A DNA stretch of 64,000 bases. Origin: Roseiarcus sp963781895 (GTDB lineage Bacteria > Pseudomonadota > Alphaproteobacteria > Rhizobiales > Beijerinckiaceae). Numbering within the stretch: position 1 is the stretch's first letter; each line of letters opens with the position of its first letter. Of the stretch, positions 36,598 to 45,971 are shown piece after piece. Location of the stretch: positions 62,001-126,000 of the forward strand of contig CAWAIM010000031.1 in assembly GCA_963781895.1 (NCBI GenBank). Reading direction: 5' to 3'. The position numbers and the translations under genes are program-made. The notes under the pieces were generated by a model that was not told where the DNA came from, made no database searches, and saw only the letters and a program-made list of their open reading frames with translations.

Positions 36598-36994
36598 GTG
36601 GCTTTCATGGCGGGCGCGACCTTCGGCGCTGTGGAATTGTGCAATGCAATAAGACCATTTCAGGCGGACCGCAACAGGACGACGCGACGTCCCGACAGAT
36701 CAGTCGAGGGGCCTCCCGCGCGACGCTTTTTCTTACTGATCTTCGCCGGACTCCAATTTCGGTCTGGCGTCCCGAAGTATTGAGCACAAGGTCATCGCGA
36801 TCAAATCATTAAAAAATTCAATTATTTGCAAATCCGAGTCTAGAATAGCGGTCAGAAAAACTTAGCCATTCCGTCAATTGGAGCCGCCGCGTTAGACTTG
36901 CGTCAACCAAACCTCGGTTTGATCGTCGAAGTGTACCACTCGGGGCTCGCGATCTCCACCAAGGTCCAAGGCCTCAATAACATCGAGCGCGCCA
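36598..36994. other. AT-richer intergenic promoter region upstream of the first TadG/vWA gene
   Basis: About 400 bases with an A/T-rich centre (AATCATTAAAAAATTCAATT near 36804-36823). It carries promoters of the lyase-like gene (minus) and the TadG-like gene (plus). No gene or strong palindrome seen. Confidence 0.45.
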
Positions 36995-38452
36995 ATGTCG
37001 AAATTCGCCCTTGACCGTCTATTGCGAGATCGCGGCGGCAACGTCGCCATGATGTACGCAATCGTAGCCCCCGTGCTTTTATTTGGCGGGGGCGCCGCGA
37101 TTGACTATGGCCGGGCGGCGCAGATTCACACCAAGCTCAACGCCGCAGCCGACGCCGCCGCGCTCGCGGCGCTGACGCCGAATATGCTCCAGCAGAGCGC
37201 CTCGGTCGCCGAGGCCGCGGCGACCGCCCTGTTCAACGGCCTCACGGCCGGGATATCGGGGCTGACGCCAGGGGCCACGCAAGTGACGGTCACGATCACC
37301 AACGGCCCGACCGGGCTCGTGCGCAACGTGTCGGTCAGCTACACGAGTTCCGTCAACACGCTCTTCGCCCAGGTTCTCGGCAAAAACACGCTGCCTGAAT
37401 CGGGCAGCGCGCAGGCGAGCGCGCAAATGCCGCCGAACATCGATTTCTACGTTCTGCTCGACAATTCCCCGTCGATGGCCCTGCCGGCGACGCAGGCAGG
37501 CATCACCCAGATGCAGAACCTGACGCTGAAAGAGGATACCGGCGGCTGCGCCTTCGCCTGTCATCAGGCCAGCACCGGCAATGGCGACACCGTGGGCAAC
37601 CCGTGCGCCGACGGCACGATGCCGACGCTGAGCAGCGCGCCCTACTGCGACGTAAAAAAGCACGGCGCGCAAATCGACAACTACGCGCTCGCGCGGAAAA
37701 ACAACATCACGTTGCGCCTCGACGAATTGAACGCCGGCGTCTCGACCCTGCTGCAGACGGCCTCGACCACGGCCCAGTCGTCGCAATTCTCGGCCCCGCC
37801 GCAGTACCGCTTCTCGATCTACTCCATGGATTCGCTGTGGTCGATCGGCCTCACCCAGCTGATGCCGCTGACCAGCAGCTACACTTCGAATTGGACCTCC
37901 GCATCGGCCAGTTTCGGCGTGATGGAGATGTATTCCAACAACAACGACTGCGCGAACTCGGCCTGCTCGTCGGGCACGAGCTCTCCCGGCGGCGACGTCG
38001 GCACCAACTACGACGATTCGCTCGGCAAGCTCAGCCAGTCGAGCTACATCCCCAACCCCGGCAACGGCACCAATCAGACCGGCGATACGCCGCAAAAGGT
38101 CCTGTTCATCGTCACCGACGGGGTCGAGGACGAGAAGAACGGCAGCCGCCTCCAGCAGGCGATCAACGATCTGGGCAATGCTCCGGGCGGGAATTCGAAC
38201 GGCACCAACTGGTGCACGGCCATCAAGAACCGCGGCGTCAAGATCGCGATCCTCTACACCGACTATCTGCCGGTGCCGGCCAACAGCTGGTACGCGCAAT
38301 ATATCGCGCCGATCCAGTCGGACATCGGCCCGGCCCTTCAGGCCTGCGCGACTCCCGGCCTGTTCTATGACGCGTCGATCGGCGCCGACCTCGGACAGGC
38401 GCTGGCCGCCCTGTTCGCGGCGGTGACGCAGACCGGGCATCTGACCAACTGA
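36995..38452 (+). CDS. TadE/TadG-like pilus assembly protein with vWA domain, copy 1
   Basis: Membrane-anchored exported protein of 485 residues. The N-terminus RGGNVAMMYAIVAPVLLFGG is a Tad-type anchor (PF13400-like), followed by AAIDYGRAAQIHTKLNAAAD and AAALAALTPNML. A von Willebrand A-type domain begins at IDFYVLLDNSPSMALPATQ, whose DNSPS resembles the metal-ion site DxSxS, and continues to VLFIVTDGVEDEKNG. Cysteines in GGCAFACHQASTGNGD and WCTAIKN are probably disulfide-bonded. From about 37428 to the stop it is nearly identical to the copy at 40884. It lacks tadA/B/C neighbours. Confidence 0.9.
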   Translation: MSKFALDRLLRDRGGNVAMMYAIVAPVLLFGGGAAIDYGRAAQIHTKLNAAADAAALAALTPNMLQQSASVAEAAATALFNGLTAGISGLTPGATQVTVTITNGPTGLVRNVSVSYTSSVNTLFAQVLGKNTLPESGSAQASAQMPPNIDFYVLLDNSPSMALPATQAGITQMQNLTLKEDTGGCAFACHQASTGNGDTVGNPCADGTMPTLSSAPYCDVKKHGAQIDNYALARKNNITLRLDELNAGVSTLLQTASTTAQSSQFSAPPQYRFSIYSMDSLWSIGLTQLMPLTSSYTSNWTSASASFGVMEMYSNNNDCANSACSSGTSSPGGDVGTNYDDSLGKLSQSSYIPNPGNGTNQTGDTPQKVLFIVTDGVEDEKNGSRLQQAINDLGNAPGGNSNGTNWCTAIKNRGVKIAILYTDYLPVPANSWYAQYIAPIQSDIGPALQACATPGLFYDASIGADLGQALAALFAAVTQTGHLTN

Positions 38453-38466
38453 TGGAATCTCGGACG

Positions 38467-38486
38467 GCATGGGCCGCGGCCCATGC
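38467..38486. repeat. Perfect 20-bp palindrome
   Basis: GCATGGGCCG is followed by its exact reverse complement 14 bases after the stop of the first TadG/vWA gene. It could be an operator or part of a bipartite terminator. Confidence 0.5.
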
Positions 38487-38510
38487 ATCGCCGGGCCAAC
38501 GCCTGTTCTT

Positions 38511-38536
38511 GCCGAGCGCGACCTGTCGCGCTCGGC
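38511..38536 (+). terminator. Hairpin downstream of TadG/vWA copy 1
   Basis: An 11-bp perfect stem (GCCGAGCGCGA with TCGCGCTCGGC) closes a CCTG loop, 58 bases after the stop at 38452. A closely related hairpin follows copy 2. The following sequence is not a T-run, so termination efficiency is uncertain. Confidence 0.55.
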
Positions 38537-39145
38537 GGATTCCTCCGATCTCGGGATTGAGCCCGCGCGGGCGCGCTCCAAAAAAAGTCTCGCCGATCGG
38601 CTCCTCACCATCCGCGCTATTGGTCGGCGCGATCCTCGTATATCTCCGAAGCCACCGCCGTTGCGACCGCATCGTTGTCGCGCCGCTCGACAATGGCGTC
38701 ATGAAGGGCGGAAGGGTCACGCCGCCTCGCGCGCCAACGCGGCAAGTTTGCCCGTCCAACAGTGGGCCGCAAGCTTTCTCGCCGATGCGCCCTCGCGCTC
38801 AAGGGCATGAAGCGGAAAATGGTTCTTGGGTAACCCGGCGCCGATTCTGACAAGTCTTCTTCGCCGACGTCTCCCCCTTTGGCGCCTTCCGGCCTCGCTG
38901 TTTTGTCGCCGGACGCCGTTTGGGCGGGGCCGTCCACACGATCGTCGCGATCGAAGACCGCCCTCCGGGGACTCGTTCCGAGCCGGTGATAAAGGCGCAT
39001 CGACGCTCGGAGAAAGACGATCGCGCCTGAGCGCTCTGACGGACGAGAAGACCGGGGCCGATTGATCGAGATTTGGCGCCGGTCCTCCGGACGTTTGTCT
39101 GGCGCCGCAATCTCGTTCAGCAGTTCGGCGAGGAAACGCGGTCGT

Positions 39146-39748
39146 TCATTGAACGGTGATCTGGGCCGCCGTTCGCGGGATCATCATGACCGAATCGTGG
39201 AGCGTGGTCGCTCCGATCGAGTAATAGATTCCCGTCGGCTGAAACGGATATTGCACTTCGCCCAGGACGACATAGCTGGTGGCCGCGCCGGTGAAGGCCG
39301 CGGCGATCGACGAATCGACCGGCATTTGCTGACCGATCGGCCGCGCCGTGCCGTTGGCGTTCGGCCAACTGCCGACGACCGTCCCCGTGGTCTTGCCGTT
39401 TGCGGTGGTCACCGACAATTGCGACACCACCACCTGGACCTTGCTTGCGTCATATGGATAGAGGATCAGGCTCGGGTAGCTGAGGATTTGATTGAGTTCC
39501 GCGGCCGTGATGGTGGCCGACCCGTTGTTGTTGGCTTGAGCGAATATATTGGCCACCGTGGTCGCGCCGAGCGTCACTTTGCGCTGCACGCCGAAGATCT
39601 GGCCGCCATAGACGATCAGGCTCATCAGCAGCAAGGCGACCGGCAGGATCAGCGACATCTCGACGGCAGCCAAGCCGCTGGCGTCGACCAGGACGGCGCG
39701 CGACGCGCGACGCGCCGCCAACAGCTTGACGCCTATCCTTCCGCGCAT
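39146..39748 (-). CDS. TadE-like pilus assembly protein
   Basis: 200-residue exported pseudopilin-like protein. It starts MRGRIGVKLLAARRASRAVL, then the TadE anchor DASGLAAVEMSLILPVALLL with the conserved Glu in AAVEMSLILP. The C-terminal domain is Ser/Thr/Asn-rich (TTVANIFAQANNNGSATITA), as in minor pilins. Its ATG overlaps the TGA of the gene at 39748-40302 (ATGA), so the two are coupled. The pair lies on the minus strand between the two plus-strand TadG/vWA copies. Confidence 0.88.
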   Translation of the reverse strand: MRGRIGVKLLAARRASRAVLVDASGLAAVEMSLILPVALLLMSLIVYGGQIFGVQRKVTLGATTVANIFAQANNNGSATITAAELNQILSYPSLILYPYDASKVQVVVSQLSVTTANGKTTGTVVGSWPNANGTARPIGQQMPVDSSIAAAFTGAATSYVVLGEVQYPFQPTGIYYSIGATTLHDSVMMIPRTAAQITVQ

Positions 39749-40302
39749 CAGAGCGGCTCGATTCGGAAGATCTGCGTCGACGCCATCAGCATCGCGCCAT
39801 TCCCCATGTTGGAGAAATTGAGGCCGAGCGGGCCGCCGTAGACGGGCCAGGGATACATGACGACCAGAAGCATGTCGGTTCCCGCCGCGCCGGCGTTGGC
39901 GCCGACGTCGACTGGAGGCGTGCCGACGAGGTTTCCCTTGGAGTTGAATTGCGGCAGCAACGAAGAGAGATTGGTGGTGCCCGTGGGCAACGGGGTCAGT
40001 TCGACCGTGACCTGCCCACAGTTGAAAAGCGCGGTCAGCTCGGCGCAAATCTGCGCCTTGAACTGAGCCGTGGTCATCGATTCGGTCTGATTGGTCAGAA
40101 CGATCCTCGCGCCCGCTTCCGCCGCCGACTCGAAGAAGGCCTTGACGAGAAAGATCGTCGCGGCCTGCAGGGTGGCGAGGACAATGGCGAAAAACAATGG
40201 AGCGACGAGCGCGAACTCGACCGTGGGCGAAGCTTTCTCGTCCCGGGCGAAATATCGCCCGAGGCGGGACATGACGGCAAATGGCTTGCCCACGATCAGC
40301 AT
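39748..40302 (-). CDS. TadE-like pilus assembly protein
   Basis: 184-residue protein with a TadE anchor: KASPTVEFALVAPLFFAIVL and then ATLQAATIFLVKAFFESAAE with the usual Glu at the processing-site region (TVEFALVAP). A pair of cysteines (ICAELTALFNCGQVTVEL) is typical of the C-terminal domain. I use ATG 40302 (MLIVGKPFAVMSRLG); ATG 40269 to 40272 (MSRLGRYFARDEK) is a reasonable alternative. It is the first gene of the coupled TadE pair and has a long intergenic region upstream, shared with TadG/vWA copy 2. Confidence 0.88.
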   Translation of the reverse strand: MLIVGKPFAVMSRLGRYFARDEKASPTVEFALVAPLFFAIVLATLQAATIFLVKAFFESAAEAGARIVLTNQTESMTTAQFKAQICAELTALFNCGQVTVELTPLPTGTTNLSSLLPQFNSKGNLVGTPPVDVGANAGAAGTDMLLVVMYPWPVYGGPLGLNFSNMGNGAMLMASTQIFRIEPL

Positions 40303-40883
40303 TGTGGCCTGATCCCAGCCGATACTAAAAGAGCATATGCAACAACAACCTTTAACCCGGTCTTATGCCCGACGCGGAATTTCGATTAATATTCAATTGA
40401 TTGGGTCCATCGAACCCGAAGCATCGACTTCGCTATTCTTGTTGAAGCCGCGCTGCATTTGACAATACGTCAACGCGGCGGCTGAGCAGGTCGCTGACCG
40501 CCGACGCTTGGATCGCCTTCCGACGTCGCCTCGACATTCGACGCTCGGCACGCGCTAAACAGTTCCAAGCGTCGCGCCGCCGGAATGCAATGCAGGCCTT
40601 GGGAGGACGTGTAAAGGGAACTTTCCCGCGGAGTGAGTTGGATGGCGGCAGTAAGGTAAACCTACCCATCACGACCGATATTATCCAAATAAAGTAACGT
40701 TGATTGCCTTTTGACCTCAAATCGCCCACCCTCAAAAACGAACTTTTGACTGAATACTTAAAATTGTCGCAATTGACTTAGCTCCGCATTAACGCCTTGG
40801 TTGTTTCATCAGGGAAAGTTTGGCCATTGAACGCTACGACCCATGTCAGGGTCGCGGCGTTGAGTAAACCGCGAGCGGAACCC
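40303..40883. other. Intergenic region upstream of TadG/vWA copy 2
   Basis: About 580 bases between the divergent TadE pair and TadG/vWA copy 2. It is AT-richer near 40380-40450 and 40680-40800, consistent with promoters for both. A minus-strand frame at 40433-40735 has no ribosome site or family likeness and I do not accept it. Confidence 0.45.
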
Positions 40884-42344
40884 ATGTCGATCCCTGCCTT
40901 CGGCCGCCTGCTTCGTAACCGCAACGGCAACATCACGACGATGTACGCGCTGATGGCGCCGGTCCTGATGTTCGGGGGCGCGGCGGCGATCGACTATGGC
41001 CGGGCGGCGCAGATTCACTCCAAGTTGAACGCCCTGGCCGACGCCGCGGCGCTCGCCGCGTTGACGCCCAACATGCTCCAGCAGAGCGACAGCGTCGCTC
41101 AGGCCGCGGCGACCTCCTTGTTCAACGGCCTCGCCGACGGCATAGCCGGTCTGGCGCCGGGCGTGACCCAGGTGACGGTCACCGTCGCCACCGGCAGCAC
41201 TCCCCTGGCGCGCAACGTCACCGTTCACTACACGACCGCGGTCAATACGATATTCTCCGCGGTGCTCAAGAAGAACTCGCTCGGCATGTCGGGCAGTTCG
41301 ACGGCGAGCGCGCAAATCCCGCCCAACATCGATTTCTACGTTCTGCTCGACAATTCCCCGTCGATGGCCTTGCCGGCGACGCAGGCGGGCATCACCCAGA
41401 TGGAGAACCTGACTCCGAAGCAGGACAGCGGCCACAGCTGCGCCTTCGCCTGCCATCAGGCCAGCACCGGCAATGGCGACACCGTGGGCAACCCATGCGC
41501 CGACGGCACGGCGCCGACGCTGAGCAGCGCGCCCTACTGCAATGTCTCCCAACACGGCGCGCAAATCGACAATTACGCGCTCGCGCGGAAAAACAAGATC
41601 ACGTTGCGCCTCGACGAATTGAACGCCGGCGTCTCGACCCTGCTGCAGACGGCCTCGACGACGGCCCAGTCGTCGCAATTCTCGGCCCCGCCGCAGTACC
41701 GCTTCTCGATCTACTCCATGGATTCGCTGTGGTCGATCGGCCTCACCCAGCTGATGCCGCTGACCAGCAGCTACACTTCGAATTGGACCACCGCATCGGC
41801 CAATTTCGGCGTGATGGAGATGTATTCCAACAACAACGACTGCGCGAACTCGGCCTGCTCGTCGGGCACGACCTCTCCCGGCGGCGACGTCGGCACCAAC
41901 TACGACGATTCGCTCGGCAAGCTCAGCCAGTCGAGCTACATCCCCAACCCCGGCAACGGCACCAATCAGACCGGCGATACGCCGCAAAAGGTCCTGTTCA
42001 TCGTCACCGACGGGGTCGAGGACGAGAAGAACGGCGGCCGCCTCCAGCAGGCGATCAACGACCTGGGCAATGCTCCGGGCGGGAATTCCAACAGCACCAA
42101 CTGGTGCACGGCGATCAAGAACCGCGGCGTCAAGATCGCGATCCTTTACACCGACTATCTGCCGGTGCCGGCCAATAGCTGGTACGCGCAATATATCGCG
42201 CCGATCCAGTCGGACATCGGCCCGGCCCTTCAGGCCTGCGCGACCCCCGGCCTGTTCTATGACGCGGCGATCGGCGCCGACCTCGGACAGGCGCTGGCCG
42301 CCCTGTTCGCGGCGGTGACGCAGACCGGGCATCTGACCAACTGA
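40884..42344 (+). CDS. TadE/TadG-like pilus assembly protein with vWA domain, copy 2
   Basis: 486 residues, paralogue of the gene at 36995. The anchor region NGNITTMYALMAPVLMFGGA and the following ~130 residues differ from copy 1 by numerous substitutions, including several non-synonymous ones. From NIDFYVLLDNSPSMALPATQ onward the two are almost identical, with one extra residue here (SGHSCAFAC versus GGCAFAC). I chose ATG 40884 because it aligns with the start of copy 1; an in-frame TTG at 40797 would add 29 residues. The mosaic identity suggests recent gene conversion. Confidence 0.9.
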   Translation: MSIPAFGRLLRNRNGNITTMYALMAPVLMFGGAAAIDYGRAAQIHSKLNALADAAALAALTPNMLQQSDSVAQAAATSLFNGLADGIAGLAPGVTQVTVTVATGSTPLARNVTVHYTTAVNTIFSAVLKKNSLGMSGSSTASAQIPPNIDFYVLLDNSPSMALPATQAGITQMENLTPKQDSGHSCAFACHQASTGNGDTVGNPCADGTAPTLSSAPYCNVSQHGAQIDNYALARKNKITLRLDELNAGVSTLLQTASTTAQSSQFSAPPQYRFSIYSMDSLWSIGLTQLMPLTSSYTSNWTTASANFGVMEMYSNNNDCANSACSSGTTSPGGDVGTNYDDSLGKLSQSSYIPNPGNGTNQTGDTPQKVLFIVTDGVEDEKNGGRLQQAINDLGNAPGGNSNSTNWCTAIKNRGVKIAILYTDYLPVPANSWYAQYIAPIQSDIGPALQACATPGLFYDAAIGADLGQALAALFAAVTQTGHLTN

Positions 42345-42354
42345 CGGTCCCTCG

Positions 42355-42380
42355 GCCGAGCGCGACGCAGCGCGCTCGGC
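42355..42380 (+). terminator. Hairpin downstream of TadG/vWA copy 2
   Basis: A 10-bp stem (GCCGAGCGCG with CGCGCTCGGC) and ACGCAG loop, followed by GCATTT. It begins 10 bases after the stop at 42344. The stem matches that of the hairpin after copy 1. Confidence 0.6.
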
Positions 42381-42446
42381 GCATTTAAGCTCACAACTCC
42401 CAGTGCGTGTGCGTCCAAACCCGCGGCCGTTTCCGCCCTCGATTCG

Positions 42447-42752
42447 TTGACTCGATATCTCGGCCTGGCGCAGGTGGGGATCTGGCTGTGGGCCGACTTT
42501 TCGCTCCAGCGCGCGGTGGACGTCGCCTCGCGTTGCGCGGCGATCCTGACCTCGACCTGCGGCACGACGGACCAGATTCAGACTTACGCCGCGACCAATG
42601 TCATCGGACTGACCGTGCCGTCGAGCACGTTCTCGGTGACAACCGCGACCTGCGGCGCCCGGGTGAGCGCCGCCTATGCCGTGCCAAGCTTCACCGCCGC
42701 TCTGGGGCTGCCGGACATCACTGTTCACGTGAGCGCCTGCTACCCGACTTGA
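42447..42752 (+). pseudogene. TadE-like protein, N-terminally truncated remnant
   Basis: 101 codons encoding what looks like the C-terminal two thirds of a TadE minor pilin: LGLAQVGIWLWADFSLQRAV then DVASRCAAILTSTCGTTDQI, GARVSAAYAVPSF and a terminal VHVSACYPT. TadE proteins carry the Cys pattern RCAAI...TC...TC...ACYP at their end. The essential N-terminal membrane anchor and processing site are missing, and there is no ribosome site before ATG 42447, so I call it a broken gene. It is directly followed by a short copy of the start of the next helicase gene. Confidence 0.6.
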
Positions 42753-42754
42753 GG

Positions 42755-42792
42755 CCGTCCGGTCCCGGGCCGCTCATCGTGATCGCGGGGCG
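42755..42792 (+). repeat. Partial copy of the helicase Walker A coding region
   Basis: Thirty-eight bases here match 42982-43020 inside the helicase gene at all but about four positions (both begin CCGTCCGGTCCCGGGCCGCT or nearly so). It encodes the PSGPGPL-VIAG segment just before the Walker A loop. It lies directly after the truncated TadE gene and marks an old duplication or rearrangement. Confidence 0.6.
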
Positions 42793-42897
42793 CATCGTTC
42801 GTTGACATGCCTTCGCTGGACGCCCAAGGCGGCTTGGTCGAGCCTGTCCATCGCGCCGCCCTTGCGAACAAAGCACGAAACATGGTTGCGTTGCGCC

Positions 42898-44968
42898 ATG
42901 TCGCTCGCCCTGATTCGCTCAGCGCCCGTCGTCGAGCTCAACCCGGCCCAAATGCTCGCGGTCGAGCACGGGATCGGCGATCCGTCCGGTCCCGGGCCGC
43001 TGCTCGTGATCGCCGGGGCGGGGTCGGGCAAGACGGCGATGCTCGCGCACCGGGTCGCCGCGCTCATCCTCGCCGGCGCCGATCCGAAGCGGATCATGCT
43101 GGCGACGTTCTCGCGTCGCGCGGCGGCGGAGCTCGGCCGGCGCGTCGAGCGGTTGCTGGCGCGGCGTCTTGCTCCGGAGGCCGCGGCCGCGGCGGCGCCG
43201 GCCTATTCGGGCACTTTCCACGCCATCGGCGCGCGGCTGTTGCGCGAGTATGCGGCGCGGCTCGGGCTTGATCCGCAATTCACCATTCACGACCGCGAGG
43301 ATTCGGCCGATCTGATGAACTGGGCCCGGCATGAGGCGGGGCTGTCTGACCGGCACGAGCGCTTCCCCGCCAAGTCGACCTGCCTCGCCATCTATTCGCG
43401 GGTCGTCAACGCGCGCGGCGAGCTTGGGCCGACGCTCGGCAAATGGTTTCCCTGGGTCGCGGCGCACGAGGGCGCCTTGCGCGAACTGTTCGCCGCTTAC
43501 GTCGACGCCAAGCAGCGGCAGAACGTGCTCGACTACGACGATCTTCTTCTCTATTTCGCGCAGATGCTGGCCGAGCCGGCGATCGCGGCCGAGGTCGCCG
43601 CCCGATTCGATCATCTGCTGGTCGACGAATACCAGGACACCAACGCTCTCCAGGGCGAAATCGTGCTGGCGCTCAGACCGCGCGGAAGGGGCCTGACCGT
43701 CGTCGGCGACGACGCGCAGTCGATCTATTCGTTTCGCGCCGCCACGGTGCGCAACATCCTTGATTTTCCCCGCGCCTTCGATCCGCCCGCCCGCATGGTC
43801 ACGCTCGACCGCAACTACCGCTCCACGGGCGCCATCCTCCGCGCCGCCAACGCCGTCATCGCGCTTGCGCCCGAGCGCTTCGTCAAGGACCTTTGGACCG
43901 ATCGCGCTGTCTGGCCCGCAGCCGGCGCTCGTCACCGTCGCGGACGAAGCCGGTCAGGCCCGCTATGTCGCGACCTGCGCGCTGGCCAATCGCGAGGCGG
44001 GGGCGCCCCTGAAGGCGCAGGCGGTGCTGTTTCGCGCCTCGCACCACAGCGCCCCGCTCGAACTCGAGCTGACCCGCCGCAATGTGCCGTTCGTCAAGTT
44101 CGGCGGCCTCAAATTTCTCGACGCCGCGCATGTGAAGGACACGCTCGCGCTGATGCGCTTCGCCGAAAATCCGCGCGACCGGGTGGCGGGCTTTCGCGTC
44201 GCGCAGCTTCTGCCGGGCGTCGGCCCGAAGATCGCCGAGACGATCGTTCGCGCGGCGGCGGCCGACGACGGCTTTCAGGCGATGTCGGCATTGTCGCTGC
44301 CGGCGAAAGCGCGCGCCGGGTTCGCCGCCTTCGCCGAGTTGCTTCGCCGTCTCGCCGCGCGCGCCGCGCCCTGGCCGGCGGAAATCGCCGACGCCGTCGC
44401 CTGGCTCGGCCCGCAGCTCGAGACGCGCTACGACGACGCGGCGACGCGGGCAGGCGACCTGGAGGCGCTGGAGCGCATCGCCGCGTCTTTCGCCTCGCGC
44501 GAGCGTTTCTTGAGCGAGCTGACGCTCGATCCGCCCGACGCGACCAGCGACGAGGCCGGGCCGCCGCTGCGCGACGAGGATTATCTGATCCTCTCGACCA
44601 TCCATTCGGCCAAGGGCCAGGAATGGCGCTCGGTCTTCGTGCTCAATTGCGTCGACGGCTGCATTCCCTCCGATCTGGCGACCGGATCGTCGGAAGAAAT
44701 CGAGGAGGAGCGCCGGCTGCTCTATGTCGCGATGACGCGCGCGCGCGACGAACTGACGCTCGTCGTCCCGCAGCGGTTCTATGTCCACGGCCAGCCGAAG
44801 AACGGCGACCGCAGCGTGTTCGCCGGCCGCACCCGCTTCATCCCGCCGCCGCTGCTCAAACACTTCGATCGCCAGACCTGGCCGCAAGCCGACGCTGGGC
44901 CGGCCCCGGTCGCCGCGGCCGGCCCTCGCGTCGATCTTGCGGCGCGCATGCGGGCGATGTGGCGGTGA
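42898..44968 (+). CDS. UvrD/Rep-type ATP-dependent DNA helicase (frameshifted)
   Basis: Superfamily 1A helicase of about 690 residues. The first frame has ELNPAQMLAVEHG (Q motif), the Walker A VIAGAGSGKTAMLAHRVAAL (about 36-55), FSRRAAAEL, YSGTFHAIGARLLREY, the Walker B LLVDEYQDTN, and DDAQSIYSFRAATVRNIL. Near 43912 one extra base moves the frame; then ALVTVADEAGQARYVA, ILSTIHSAKGQEWRSVFVLN (motif V) and LLYVAMTRARDELTLV (motif VI) follow to the stop. This is the normal order for UvrD/PcrA; size suggests a UvrD paralogue rather than AddA. It is preceded by the truncated TadE gene. Confidence 0.88.
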
Positions 44969-45219
44969 AGAGGACGTTCGCGTCGAAGACCGGACGCCGC
45001 AATCGTATTCAAGGAGCGTCGATGATGGATCGACCGTTCGATCCTTCGTCCGGGCGACGCCGATTGGCAGACGTAACTCGGCGCTGCGCAAGGGAAAACG
45101 GACTTTTTTTGAGCTTGCGCCCCGCTCCGATCTGAACCAAACTGACATGCCAGAACAATCGGCCGACGAGCGTCGCCTCGGGAGCGAGTTGTTAGGCAAA
45201 AAGGCGGGAGGAAGCCGGA

Positions 45220-45961
45220 TTGCCGATTCTTGAATTGCAATCGGTGTCGAAGCATTTCGGCGCCATTCACGCGCTCAATGAGGTCGACATGACGCTCGAA
45301 GAGGGCGAGGTGCTCGGCCTCATGGGCGATAACGGCGCGGGCAAGTCGACCCTGGTCAAGGTCATCGCCGGCAATTTTCCCCCGACCCATGGCGAGATCC
45401 GCATCGCCGGCGAGCCGGTCCATTTTCATAAGCCCGTCGAAGCGCGCCAGAAGGGGGTCGAGGTCGTCTACCAGGACCTTGCGCTCTGCAACAATCTGAC
45501 CGCCTCGGCCAATGTCTTTCTCGGCCGCGAGATCAAGCGCGGCGCCGGACCCTTCCGCTGGCTCGACCACAAGGCGATGGCGAAACGCGCCGGCGAATTG
45601 TTCGGCGAGCTCAAGTCCGAGACGAGGCCCCGCGACCTCGTGCGGCAGATGTCGGGCGGGCAGCGTCAGGCGGTCGCGATCGCGCGCACGCGCCTGTCGG
45701 AGGCGCGCATGGTGCTGATGGACGAGCCGACCGCCGCGATCTCGGTCAGGCAGGTCGCCGAGGTTCTCGACCTGATCCGGCGTCTCAAGGATCACGGCAT
45801 GGCGATCATCCTCATCAGCCACCGCATGCCCGACGTGTTCGCTGTCTGCGACCGGGTCATGGTGATGCGGCGGGGCAACAAAGTCGCCGACAAGCCGATT
45901 CAAGGCGACGAGCCCCGAAGAAGTGACCGGGCTCATCACCGGCGCCATCCACACGGCTTGA
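45220..45961 (+). CDS. Sugar ABC transporter ATP-binding protein, single-domain (frameshifted at the end)
   Basis: About 246-residue ATPase of a CUT2-type sugar importer. Walker A is GDNGAGKSTL (near residue 40), the Q-loop VYQDLALCNNL, the signature MSGGQRQAVAIAR, and Walker B VLMDEPTAAIS. It starts at TTG 45220 after GGGAGGAAG. The frame shifts near 45904 by one extra G; the repaired end reads TSPEEVTGLITGAIHTA and stops at 45961. CUT2 importers normally use a double ATPase; this has one ATPase domain, as in FrcA-type systems. The permease starts 10 bases later. Confidence 0.87.
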
Positions 45962-45971
45962 GGGGCGATCC

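Larger units (their letters stand above)
38453..39145. other. Long intergenic region downstream of TadG/vWA copy 1
   Basis: About 690 bases with a palindrome and a hairpin at the 5' end. The rest holds only overlapping Arg-rich frames on both strands, none with a ribosome site or family likeness. I see no gene. Confidence 0.5.

Noticed and set aside
37079..38611. Long minus-strand frames opposite both TadG/vWA genes (also 40809-42728)
   Set aside because: Arg- and Gly-rich translations with no family likeness or ribosome sites; the plus-strand genes have recognisable domains.
38799..39110. Small minus-strand frame in the long intergenic region after TadG/vWA copy 1
   Set aside because: No ribosome site, Arg/Ser-rich, and overlapping frames of similar length occur on the other strand.
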